DNA from: Streptomyces sp. NBC_00083
GTDB taxonomy: Bacteria > Actinomycetota > Actinomycetes > Streptomycetales > Streptomycetaceae
Length of the DNA stretch: 64,000 nucleotides
Direction of reading: 5' to 3'
NCBI RefSeq assembly: GCF_026343295.1
Contig: NZ_JAPELY010000001.1
Location: forward strand, 186,001 to 250,000
This document shows, in pieces, positions 49,112 to 56,641 of this stretch. Within the stretch, counting starts at the first letter, position 1. The number at the start of each line of letters is the position of its first letter. The translations under genes were made by a program, and so were the position numbers. The notes under the pieces were generated by a model. The model did no database searches. It saw only the letters and a list, made by a program, of their open reading frames with translations, and was not told the origin of the DNA.

Positions 49112-50388
49112 TAACTCGCCGCGGGATGAGACTCGTTCGCCGGGCCGGAGACGCCCAGCAGCCTCGCCGAGTGCAGTATGCCGTCCAGGGAGAGCAGCAG
49201 GCCCGTGCCGCCCTGCGACCGCAGCATGTGAGGGCGCGGCAGCTCCTCGTCCAGGGCGCGGAAGACGGCCGCGACCCGGGCCGTGTCGCCCCCGGCCGCA
49301 GGTATGCGCCACAAGGCGAGCTGCATCAGCAGGGCCGCCCCGGAGCGCAGCCACCGGCAGTCCTGAAGGAAGAACAGCGTCAACGAAACGATGGACTCGG
49401 GGCGTTGCAGGGATAGCTGTGGGCCGTGGCGCAGCAGCAGCCGGAACACCGTCCGCGAGCAGAGAGCCATCGCGGCCTGCGGGACGGGATCGTCCGGTGA
49501 GGCGAGCGCGGCATCGCGAAGGGCGGTCACCATGGAGCAGACCGAGCCGCCGACGGCCCGCGCCTGGTCGAGCCGGCAGAAGCAGACCGCGTCGAGGATG
49601 TCATGCCGGCCGGCGCACGACGTCGGCATGCGGGTTGTCAGGGAGCGGCAGTCGCAGGTGTCGCGCGCTGCGGTGAAGATGCCCGCGTCCAACGGGCGCC
49701 CCGCGTCGGCCGGGAACGGTGGGACGGCGCTCTCCCCCCGGGCATGTTGCCACTCCGGGGCGACCAGTTCGGCTGCGGCGAGCAAGGACTGCTCCTCCTC
49801 CCGGAGCATCTGCTCACGGGTGCGCGCGGTGAGCCCGCCCCACGCCGAGGCCGCCCGGTCCAGCCGGACGCGGCGTCTGGTGACGTGTTGTGCGGCAGCC
49901 GATTCCGCCGCGGCGAAGGCCCGGTCGAGGCCGGCCTCCGTAGCCTCTTCGGGAGCAGGCCCGTCGGGAAGAGGGCTTTCCGGAAGGGCGCCTTCGGTGA
50001 GGGCGGCGATGTGGTTGACGTCGGAGTCCGCCCTACCGATCTCGGTTCGGAACGCCCGGCGCAGCGCCTTCTCGTAGGTGGCATATGGTTCGTCGGCGCT
50101 CCCGCAGGAAGAGGGCCGCACCGCGCCGGCCAGGAACATGCCGAGGACCGCACGGTGCGCCGAACGTCCCTGCCCCGTCAGCGGGGCCAGCGCTTCCAGA
50201 TAATTGACCAGATCCGCGGCAGGCTCGGAACGCGAGCCGTGTCCGCGGCCGAGCCCGTGCCGCGTGTTGCGTGGCAGGAGACCGGCGGTGCGCAGCCTTT
50301 CGAGCCGGGGGTAGGTCAGCGCGACACCGCGGTCGGCCACGGCGGCGAGAAGTGCCCGGTCTGTACTGCTCGGTGGGGTCCTCGGCAT
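49112..50388 (-). CDS. Hypothetical protein with MerR-like N-terminus
   Basis: This 425-residue protein starts MPRTPPSSTDRALLAAVADR. The first ~55 residues (LTYPRLERLRTAGLLPRNTR, GRGHGSRSEP) look like a winged-helix DNA-binding head. Residues 55-90 (VNYLEALAPLTGQGRSAHRA) and the long Ala/Leu-rich helical remainder have no family I recognise. A cluster of Cys (CDCRSLTTRMPTSC, VCFCRL) is near residue 245. It lies within the tRNA-Arg element but has the G+C-rich codon use of the chromosome. Confidence 0.65.
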
Positions 50389-50429
50389 ACGTGCCAGGTT
50401 AGAACCCCGCGAAATGAAAGGAGTTGGGC

Positions 50430-50654
50430 GTGTACCGACCGAGGACCGTGAAGGGCATGAGCGATGTGCATGTGATCAGAGCCCTTCTCGTCCTGGTCGC
50501 CCTGCTCCTCGGGGCCCTCGTCGGCGCGGTCGCCGGATTCCTCGCCCGGCTCGGCGGCGCCCCGCCTGCGGCAGCCGTCCGCCAGGCCGGCGTGGGTTTC
50601 GCCGCGACGGTGACCCTGGCCGTCGTCGTCGGCACCGCGCTGGGGTGCTTCTAG
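50430..50654 (+). CDS. Small membrane protein, two helices
   Basis: The GTG start at 50430 has AAAGGAG 6 nt upstream; ATG 50457 is the alternative. The 74 residues contain two hydrophobic helices, RALLVLVALLLGALVGAVAG and GVGFAATVTLAVVVGTALGC, separated by ARLGGAPPAAAVRQ. The stop codon TAG lies inside the first arm of the palindromic element at 50651, which may have inserted at the gene end or serve as its terminator. It is divergent from the 49112 gene. Function unknown. Confidence 0.6.
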   Translation: MYRPRTVKGMSDVHVIRALLVLVALLLGALVGAVAGFLARLGGAPPAAAVRQAGVGFAATVTLAVVVGTALGCF

Positions 50655-50725
50655 GGCCTGTCCGGCGGATCAGGTCGGCGTGCCAGACCCCGCGTCCGCG
50701 ACAAGATCCGTCGGACAGGCCCTAG
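50651..50725. mobile_element. 75-bp palindromic MITE-like element
   Basis: Arms of 21 bp (50651-50671 and 50705-50725, CTAGGGCCTGTCCGGCGGATC with one mismatch) surround 33 bp. There is no coding sequence. The outermost CTAG is palindromic and could be a duplicated TA target. The arm sequence resembles terminal repeats of Streptomyces IS elements, but I cannot name the parent. It could also act as a terminator. The bases 50726-51028 after it hold no other feature I can name. Confidence 0.55.
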
Positions 50726-51028
50726 CCGCCTACCGAACGCCGCCGCTTTGTAAGGGCGGACGTGGTTGACGGCGTGTTCACCAAGTTCACTAAGGCTGTG
50801 GCGGCAGCCCCAGCGAACGGTGCATCTCGGCTGCGGTGGCTGTCGTTGACCGTGGTTGATCGCCCGAAATGGCACGACCCGACGACGGGCTCCCTGTACA
50901 CGGGATCAGCGAACGTCTCTTCGGAAGCCCATCACTCCAGGTGCCGAGAGCTAGTTCCTAGAAACGGGCGAAAGTATGAGACCGGGAGGGATATCATCCG
51001 TCTCAAAGTCCCACTTGAGGGAGATAGT

Positions 51029-52030
51029 GTGATTCTGCGCGAATTCCTGTATGTAGATACCGACAAGGTGAGAGCTATGCTGGCTCAACTCGCCGGGGGA
51101 GTTGCGGAAGAAGAGCACGAAACGAGTCGACATGAGAAACGGAATACAGTCGGCCCAAGAAGTGTTGCGCAACACCTCCAGGTGACTGGAGGGGAGAGAT
51201 ACACGCAGAAGTCGCTAGGTGACGCAATTTTCCCCACCCTCGAAGATGAACTGGAAGCACAGGGTCTGTTGCGAGATATTTCGGAAGAAGTTTCCGAAGG
51301 CCTGGAATGGACTTCTGGGAACTTGAAGAAAATCGCTCCCCCCGGTTCCCTGGTTCGCGTCACGGCGATGGGGTCACTCACCGACGCCCGCTACACGGCA
51401 AGCGTCTTCGCTGGCTTTGCCTCAGTGGCTCTGGGCCTACAAGGGCTAGGGGTCGACTTCGGACCAGCAGCCCCTCCTATCCCTCCCGGGAAGGGAAAGT
51501 CTAAGGGTTCTAGTCCGCGACCTGGTAAGCAGGATCCGACATACCATGAACGCCAACTAGAGGACTCGATCCCGGATTTTGAGGGGCCTAGCGGCGCCGA
51601 CGGGAAGTCGCTTCGCGCTATCACTCGCGTAGCAAGAGGCGTATTTACTCCTGGTCTCCACCTCAACCTTTTCCCGGTGGATTCCGGAGAGGCTCTGATT
51701 AGCGCCCGCCTGCAAGAAGGCCGACAGTACCTAGACACTGAGGCCGACGTCCTATTCGCTCGCTACGGAATGGAGCGACAGGAGTGGACGATGGTCGGCA
51801 GCATTGGAAGTTACGGCCCAGAAGACACATCAATGCCGGACATGGATTTCGTGCGGCCAGGTGGCGCCGTGGATCGTGGCAGTTTGGCCGAAGGGATCAA
51901 TGCACTCATGAAGCATTTGGGAGGTCTTGGCTTTGTGGATCTCCCTCAGTACCCTGGATTTTCTATCATTCCGTTTGCCGTTTATCGGGGTATCCCGCGT
52001 AGCCCGGCCTTGTTGGCGCTCCGTGAGTGA
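51029..52030 (+). CDS. DUF6414-like protein, low-G+C cargo gene
   Basis: I chose the GTG start at 51029 because GAGGGAGA lies 5 nt upstream and the product then begins VILREFLYVDTDKVRAMLAQ; the open frame extends back to 50762. The opening REFLYVDTDKVR...LAQL resembles DUF6414 proteins, which occur in mobile and phage contexts. The 333 residues also contain GFASVALGLQG, a Pro/Gly/Lys linker (KGKSKGSSPRPGKQ) and ALISARLQEGRQYLDTEADV. Codon use (TTT, ATA, AGA, GTA) is plainly A+T-richer than its surroundings, which indicates transfer. Function unknown; defence is a guess from context. Confidence 0.6.
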   Translation: MILREFLYVDTDKVRAMLAQLAGGVAEEEHETSRHEKRNTVGPRSVAQHLQVTGGERYTQKSLGDAIFPTLEDELEAQGLLRDISEEVSEGLEWTSGNLKKIAPPGSLVRVTAMGSLTDARYTASVFAGFASVALGLQGLGVDFGPAAPPIPPGKGKSKGSSPRPGKQDPTYHERQLEDSIPDFEGPSGADGKSLRAITRVARGVFTPGLHLNLFPVDSGEALISARLQEGRQYLDTEADVLFARYGMERQEWTMVGSIGSYGPEDTSMPDMDFVRPGGAVDRGSLAEGINALMKHLGGLGFVDLPQYPGFSIIPFAVYRGIPRSPALLALRE

Positions 52031-52063
52031 TAGGTCTTCGAAGTCTCAACGGTCGAGTCTGGT

Positions 52064-52129
52064 CGCAGACGGTCTTGAAAACCGCCGTGGCGCGAGTCAC
52101 CGTGGGTTCAAATCCCACACCCACTGCCC
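52064..52129 (+). pseudogene. 3' fragment of tRNA-Ser(UGA)
   Basis: The anticodon arm has loop CTTGAAA (anticodon UGA) in GGTCTTGAAAACCGCC. It is followed by a long variable arm (GTGGCGCGAGTCAC), a T-arm GTGGGTTCAAATCCCAC and an acceptor 3' strand ending ACCCACTG, with the serine-type discriminator G. No matching 5' half or D-arm precedes it, so it cannot fold into a full tRNA. It looks like the attachment core of a second integrative element, or a captured tRNA end. Confidence 0.65.
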
Positions 52130-52142
52130 CACTGCAGTGGTT

Positions 52143-52179
52143 GAAGGCCCCTGACCAAGAACATCGGTCGGGGGCCTTC
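52143..52179 (+). terminator. Terminator hairpin behind the tRNA-Ser fragment
   Basis: GAAGGCCCCTGACC (52143-52156) pairs with GGTCGGGGGCCTTC (52166-52179) over 14 bp with one G-T wobble. It was apparently carried along with the tRNA end. Confidence 0.75.
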
Positions 52180-52251
52180 GTCGTGCGTGGTCCCGCTCGT
52201 GACCGTGATTCCCCGTGAGTTCCCGGTCTATCGGGCACGCCGGGGGCACGG

Positions 52252-52383
52252 TCAGTCTTCGGCGGGGCTGGGTGCGGTGAGGTCGACCCATATCCACGGC
52301 TTGCTGTGCCAATCGCGTACCTCGCCTATGACTAGGTCGACAGTCGTCCCCACTGGCGGCAGCTCCTGTACGAGTCGCTTCAT
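52252..52383 (-). CDS. Possible small protein next to the integrase
   Basis: This 43-residue frame starts MKRLVQELPPVGTTVDLVIG and ends with TAPSPAED. GAAGG lies 6 nt before the ATG (52383). Composition looks protein-like (VRDWHSKPWIWVDLT). It sits exactly where the integrase N-terminus should be, on the opposite strand, so it may mark the sequence that replaced it. I recognise no family. Confidence 0.4.
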   Translation of the reverse strand: MKRLVQELPPVGTTVDLVIGEVRDWHSKPWIWVDLTAPSPAED

Positions 52384-52385
52384 CC

Positions 52386-52946
52386 CCGGCCTTCGTGCTC
52401 GCCATCGCCATGAGACTGCGTCGTGGTGAGATCGTGGGCCTTCGCTGGTCCGACGCCGACCTCGACAACCGGGTGCTGTACGTCCGCAACCAGACGCAGC
52501 GCCGCCGGGGCGTGCTGTACGACGACGACCCCAAGAGCCGCCGGCGGCGGGCTGTACCGCTTCCTGGGCTGTGCATCGCTCCCTTGCGGTGGCATCGGAT
52601 GCGGCAGGCAGCTGCTCGGACCAAAGCGGGGGAGAGGTGGCAGGAGTCCGGTTATGTCTTCACGACCCGCAACGGTCGGCAGGTCGAGCCGAGGAACGTC
52701 TACCGGTCCTTCACCCGCGTCGCCCAGGACGCCGGTCTCCGCGTGGTGCGTCTGCACGATGCTCGCCACGGCACGGCGACGCTTTTTACCGCAGCCGGCG
52801 TCGCGCCCCGCGTTGTGATGGAGATCCTCGGGCACAGCCAGATCAGCATCACCATGGACGTGTACACGCACGTCGTGAGGGACACACAGCGCGAGGCCAT
52901 GAGCCACATGGACCGGCTGCTCAGGAAGCGACCCGGCCGTCGGTGA
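52386..52946 (+). pseudogene. Tyrosine-type site-specific integrase, N-terminally truncated
   Basis: Only the catalytic C-terminal ~185 residues remain: FVLAIAMRLRRGEIVGLRW (first catalytic Arg), HDARHGTATLF (His-x-x-Arg), LGHSQISITMDVYTHV (His and Tyr nucleophile), ending LRKRPGRR. Full integrases of this group are about twice as long and have N-terminal arm-binding and core-binding domains, which are missing upstream of ~52386. The stop is 72 bp from the tRNA-Arg gene, the usual position of an integrase beside its att site. Confidence 0.8.
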
Positions 52947-52975
52947 CCGCCCTCGTTGATGTCATCCGTGGATGT

Positions 52976-53011
52976 AAAAGACCACACCTGAACGTTCAGG
53001 TGTGGTCTTTT
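52976..53011. terminator. Perfect 36-bp palindromic bidirectional terminator
   Basis: The palindrome is centred on AACGTT (52991-52996). Its arms end in AAAAG and CTTTT, giving a U tract in both directions. It terminates the tRNA-Arg transcript (minus strand) and the integrase remnant (plus strand). Confidence 0.9.
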
Positions 53012-53017
53012 TGCTGG

Positions 53018-53090
53018 TGCCCCCGGCAGGATTCGAACCTGCGACACCCGCTTTAGGAGAGCGGTGCTCTATCCCCTGAGCTACGGAGGC
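53018..53090 (-). tRNA. tRNA-Arg(CCU)
   Basis: The acceptor stem is GCCTCCG/CGGGGGC with one G-T pair. The D-arm is AGCTCAGGGGATAGAGCA, the anticodon loop CTCCTAA (anticodon CCU) closes on a CCGCT/AGCGG stem, and the T-arm is CGCAGGTTCGAATCCTGCG-like. Discriminator A is followed by an encoded CCA (53017-53015). It is the intact target of the element ending here; its 3' half is duplicated at 48894. Confidence 0.95.
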
Positions 53091-53263
53091 GTGCTGCCGA
53101 TGGCAGACCTGGACAGGGTAGCGGATCAGGGTGTGGGCTCGCTGGCGGGGAGGGAGGGGGGAAGGAATTCGGGGTGTGGGGGCGTGCGGGATCAGGGCCG
53201 GCCCCGCTGTCGGACGGCGCCGGGCTCGGCCCGAAGGCCTAGGCCGGGCTCCCTCGGTGCCCG

Positions 53264-54550
53264 CTAGGCGACCGCGCTCCCCGCAGTCCACTGCGCCCAC
53301 GGCAAATTCCAGCCGCTGAGGCCGTTGTCCGGGGCGACCGTGCCGCCGCCCGTGGAGTTCTGGACGATCACCACGTCGCCGAGCAGGGAGTTGGCGTAGA
53401 ACCAGGCCGCGGGCGCGTCCGGGTCGGCGCCGCCCTGGGTGTCCTGGATGCCGATGCAGCCGTGGCTCGACGCGCGGGCGCCGAACGTCGTGGGCGCGGC
53501 CCAGTAGTTGCCGTGGATGAAGGTGCCGGAGTTGGTGAGCCGCTGGGCGTGCGGCACGTCGGGGATGTCGTACTCGTCGCCCAGACCCACCGTCGTGCTG
53601 TTCATCTTGGTCTGCCGGTCCTGCTCGCTGATGACCATCGTGCCGTTGTACGTGGCGTACTGCGGCGAACCGGTGGAGACCGGCACCGTCCTGATCGTGG
53701 CGCCGTTCTGCTGGACGGTCATCTCCTCGGTGGCCGCGTCCACGGTGGAGATCTGCTCGCGGCCCACCGTGAAGGAGAAGGACTTGTCCTGAACTCCGTA
53801 GATTCCCTTGGCCAGTTCGAGCCCGTCGAAGTCGAAGGCGACGTCCACCTTGGAGCCGGGTGTCCAGTAGGTCTCGGGGCGGAAGTCGAGGCGGCGGTCG
53901 CCGAACCAGTGGCCGACGGCCCGTTGGCCGCCGCTGGACGAGATCTTCACCGCGGACTCGGCTGCCCTGCGGTCGCTCACCGCCTTGTCGAACCGGAACG
54001 AGACCTCCATGCCGACGCCGACGGTCGAGGCGTCCTCCGGGGTGTAGAAGGCGATCGCCGAGTTGCTCGCGGAGACCGTCGTGAAGTGGGTCGTCACGGT
54101 CGCCGTCCGTCCGTCCTGGTCCTTCGCCTCCGCGGTCAGCGTGTACGCCGTGCCGCGGGTCAGCGGCGCCGAGGGGTGCCAGGAGGTGCCGGTCGCCGAC
54201 GTGGCCCCGGGCAGCGCCGGGCCGCCTTGGGCCATCAGGGTGACGGAGGTGAAGGTGCCGCCCGCGACGCTCGCGCCGACGTCCTTGACGGTGATGCCCA
54301 CATGGCCCGCGCCGTCCTTGGGGGTCGTGGTGATGCGGGCCTTGGAGACGGTGGGGCTCGGACTCGGGGACGCGTGGTCGCCGCCGCCCGACGAGCAGGC
54401 GCTCAAGGCCAGTGCCGCCGCCGCGAACAGGGCGGGCGCGGCGCCGCGCCGGGGCGGCCGGGGCCGCGCCGCCGCCCGGCCCGGCGTCAGGGTGGATATC
54501 AGCCGGGCCCGCGCCGTGGCCAGCGCTCTTGCCGTCGCGGTGAAGATCAC
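53264..54550 (-). CDS. L,D-transpeptidase lipoprotein (YkuD domain)
   Basis: This 428-residue protein starts at GTG 54550, with GGGGAG about 9 nt upstream. A basic N-terminus precedes a lipobox (ALALSAC, Cys52). Two Ig-like domains follow (ARITTTPKDGAGHVGITVKD onward; IAFYTPEDASTVGVGMEVSF). The YkuD catalytic domain has FIHGNYW and ASSHGCIGIQ, with the nucleophilic Cys near residue 363. It forms 3-3 crosslinks in peptidoglycan, like mycobacterial LdtMt2. It is divergent from an LCP-family gene. Confidence 0.94.
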   Translation of the reverse strand: MIFTATARALATARARLISTLTPGRAAARPRPPRRGAAPALFAAAALALSACSSGGGDHASPSPSPTVSKARITTTPKDGAGHVGITVKDVGASVAGGTFTSVTLMAQGGPALPGATSATGTSWHPSAPLTRGTAYTLTAEAKDQDGRTATVTTHFTTVSASNSAIAFYTPEDASTVGVGMEVSFRFDKAVSDRRAAESAVKISSSGGQRAVGHWFGDRRLDFRPETYWTPGSKVDVAFDFDGLELAKGIYGVQDKSFSFTVGREQISTVDAATEEMTVQQNGATIRTVPVSTGSPQYATYNGTMVISEQDRQTKMNSTTVGLGDEYDIPDVPHAQRLTNSGTFIHGNYWAAPTTFGARASSHGCIGIQDTQGGADPDAPAAWFYANSLLGDVVIVQNSTGGGTVAPDNGLSGWNLPWAQWTAGSAVA

Positions 54551-54724
54551 TGTGGACGTCTCCCCTCGGCAGCCCGAGCTGCCCGTTATGCGGGGTAATG
54601 CACCTTTCTTGTAGTGTGCGGTAACGCCCTGTGCGTACGCATGCCGAGTTCTGAGGTCTGGGGCTCGCGGAGCTCCGGGGGAGTTCTCGGGGTTGCTCGG
54701 GTCGCCGACGGACGGAGTCGAGGG

Positions 54725-55894
54725 ATGGCACACGGACCTCGCTGGGGCCGGATACCCCGGTTCGGCCGCAGCGCCCGCACCACCGGCGCCGGCCGGACCT
54801 TCCCGCCACCCGGATCCGGCCTGACCCCCCGGACCCGCCGGCCTCCCCGGGCCCACCGGTTCAGCCGCACCACGCGCATCGTGGTCTGCTCCCTCCTCGG
54901 GCTCCTGCTGATGGCGGGCGGCGCGGCCGCGTACACCTGGCACCGGCTGAACCAGAACATCACCGGTGTCGAGCTGGGCTCGCTGCTCACCCCGGCCGCC
55001 TCGGCCACCTCCGACCTCAACATCCTTGTCGTGGGCTCCGATTCGCGGGCCGGCAAGAACGGCACCCGCGCGGGCGGCGGCGACGACACCGGCCGTTCCG
55101 ACACCACGCTCCTGCTCCACGTGTACGGCGGCCGCAAGAAGGCGGCGCTCGTCAGCATCCCGCGCGACACCATCGTCGACCGCCCCGCCTGCACCACCGC
55201 GTCCGGCCGCAGGCTGGAGGCGCGCGAAGGCGTCATGTTCAACTCCGTGTACGAGACGGGCGGCGCCCCCTGCACGGTCGCGGCGGTGGAGTCGCTGACC
55301 GGAGGGCTGCGCGTCAACCACTACGTCGAGGTGGGCTTCAACGGCTTCGCGGAGCTCATGGATGCGCTGGGCGGCACCGACGTCACCCTGGTCAAGCCCA
55401 TCGACGACAAGGAGAGCGGGCTCCATCTCGCGGCCGGAAAGCACCACTTGAACGGCCAGCAGGCGCTCGACCTGGTCCGCACCCGGCACGGCGTCGGCAA
55501 CGGCAGCGACCTCGGCCGGATCCAGCTTCAGCACCAGTTCCTGACGGCGCTGATCGGGCGGATCACCGGGGGGAACCTCCTGACCGACCCGGCCAGGCTC
55601 TTCGACGCCGCCGACGCCGCGACGAAGTCCCTGACCACCGACACCTCCCTCGCCCACGTCGGCAACCTCGCGTCGCTGGCGTACTCGATGCGGGGACTCG
55701 GCGCGCGGGACGTCCAGATGGTCACGCTGCCGGCCCAGCTGGAACAGGGCGACGAGGACCGTCTGGTGCCGGACGCGGCCAGGGTCGCGAAGGTCTGGGC
55801 GGCCCTGAAGGCCGACCGCCCGGTCCCGGAGGACGCCCTGACCGGCACGGCGTCGGTACCGAACGGAATCGGCCAGGTCGTGATGCCGGGGTGA
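54725..55894 (+). CDS. LytR-CpsA-Psr (LCP) family cell-wall glycopolymer ligase
   Basis: This 389-residue protein starts at ATG 54725, with GGAG 7 nt upstream. After a basic cytoplasmic tail there is one membrane helix (IVVCSLLGLLLMAGGAAAYT). The LCP domain has ILVVGSDSRAG, the SDTTLLLHVYGGRKKAALVS segment, IPRDTIV and the Arg-rich LDLVRTRHGVGNGSDLGRIQ. These enzymes attach teichoic acids or similar polymers to peptidoglycan. Divergence from the L,D-transpeptidase gene suggests joint cell-wall regulation. Confidence 0.95.
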   Translation: MAHGPRWGRIPRFGRSARTTGAGRTFPPPGSGLTPRTRRPPRAHRFSRTTRIVVCSLLGLLLMAGGAAAYTWHRLNQNITGVELGSLLTPAASATSDLNILVVGSDSRAGKNGTRAGGGDDTGRSDTTLLLHVYGGRKKAALVSIPRDTIVDRPACTTASGRRLEAREGVMFNSVYETGGAPCTVAAVESLTGGLRVNHYVEVGFNGFAELMDALGGTDVTLVKPIDDKESGLHLAAGKHHLNGQQALDLVRTRHGVGNGSDLGRIQLQHQFLTALIGRITGGNLLTDPARLFDAADAATKSLTTDTSLAHVGNLASLAYSMRGLGARDVQMVTLPAQLEQGDEDRLVPDAARVAKVWAALKADRPVPEDALTGTASVPNGIGQVVMPG

Positions 55895-55998
55895 GGGCGG
55901 GCGTCGGGTTCCCGTCGGCCGTCGGGGTGCCCGCCGTCGTCGGGCCGCGCGCCGTGGTCGTCCGGCTTCCCCTCGGCCGTCGGGCTTCCCGCCCGGCG

Positions 55999-56493
55999 TC
56001 AGGCTTCCAGTCCGCCGAGTCCGCCGAAGCCCTCGTGGCGGCCCTCCTCGACGACGGGCATGGGGGCGGGCGGGACCGCATCCCCGTGCCACTTCTCCAG
56101 GAAGGCCGCCTGCCGGGTCACGTCCACCAACTCGACGCGCGCGCCGATGCTGTCCAAGTGGTGGTAGGCGAACGGCCGGCCGTAGGGGCAGCCGGAGAAG
56201 TCCGCGGGGAAGCCGGCGCCCTCCAGCCGGCGCGTCCCCTGCTCGACGGAGCTGGTCCAGTAGCCCAGATGGTCGAACCGGGCTCCCTCCGAGGCGTCCC
56301 AGGGGCTGCCGGCGGGCCCCTCGATCAGCTCGATGAACGGCGGGCCGCCGCGGGTGAAGGCGATGCGGAAGTCCCACGCGCCGATCCGGTCGGCCGCCGG
56401 GTCGCTCCACTCCGCGCCCACGGACCGGCCGAGGTCCGCCATGGCGCGCTCGATGTCCGGTACGGCGAAGCACACGTGGTAGAAGGCAGTCAT
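55999..56493 (-). CDS. VOC-family protein (glyoxalase/dioxygenase fold)
   Basis: This 164-residue protein starts MTAFYHVCFAVPDIERAMAD. The first beta-alpha-beta unit carries the His metal ligand (FYHVCFAV). FIELIEGPAG holds a Glu, FDHLGYWTSSVEQGTRRLEG starts the second unit, and RVELVDVTRQ gives the final Glu. A complete VOC pair is thus present. The reaction is unknown. It is convergent with the LCP gene and divergent from an acyl-CoA ligase whose promoter begins 78 bp away. Confidence 0.92.
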   Translation of the reverse strand: MTAFYHVCFAVPDIERAMADLGRSVGAEWSDPAADRIGAWDFRIAFTRGGPPFIELIEGPAGSPWDASEGARFDHLGYWTSSVEQGTRRLEGAGFPADFSGCPYGRPFAYHHLDSIGARVELVDVTRQAAFLEKWHGDAVPPAPMPVVEEGRHEGFGGLGGLEA

Positions 56494-56570
56494 CGGCTCA
56501 TGATCGCGCAGGGCGCGGTCCGGCGTCCCGGTCCGCCCCCTACCCCATTCGGTTGTGTTCTACACCGACC

Positions 56571-56599
56571 TTGACCGGCGCGGGGGAGCGGCATAGCGT
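56571..56599 (+). promoter_or_regulatory. Promoter of the 56642 acyl-CoA ligase gene
   Basis: TTGACC (56571-56576) and TAGCGT (56594-56599) are spaced exactly 17 nt. Downstream, CTGAGC-AGGC-GCTTAG (about 56615-56630) is a near-palindrome that could be an operator. Confidence 0.65.
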
Positions 56600-56641
56600 C
56601 GGGGACCACTGGGACTGAGCAGGCGCTTAGGAGGACTTCCC

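Larger units (their letters stand above)
48894..53060. mobile_element. Remnant of a tRNA-Arg-integrated element
   Basis: The interval is bounded by a 43-bp direct repeat (42 identical) of the 3' half of tRNA-Arg(CCU): 48894-48936 and 53017-53059. It contains a truncated tyrosine integrase next to the intact tRNA, a low-G+C cargo gene (51029), a 75-bp palindromic element and a tRNA-Ser fragment. The sequence CGTTGATGTCATC occurs near both ends (49029 and 52953), as expected for integrase arm-type sites. At about 4.1 kb, with no replication or transfer genes, it is a decayed integrative element. Confidence 0.75.

Noticed and set aside
52064..52129. A functional tRNA-Ser gene
   Set aside because: Upstream bases cannot form the 5' acceptor strand or D-arm, so the molecule cannot fold completely.
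53264..56473. A 1069-codon minus-strand frame through the LCP gene
   Set aside because: The portion upstream of 54550 is antisense to the LCP gene and lacks domains. The lipoprotein start with its own ribosome site explains the real gene.
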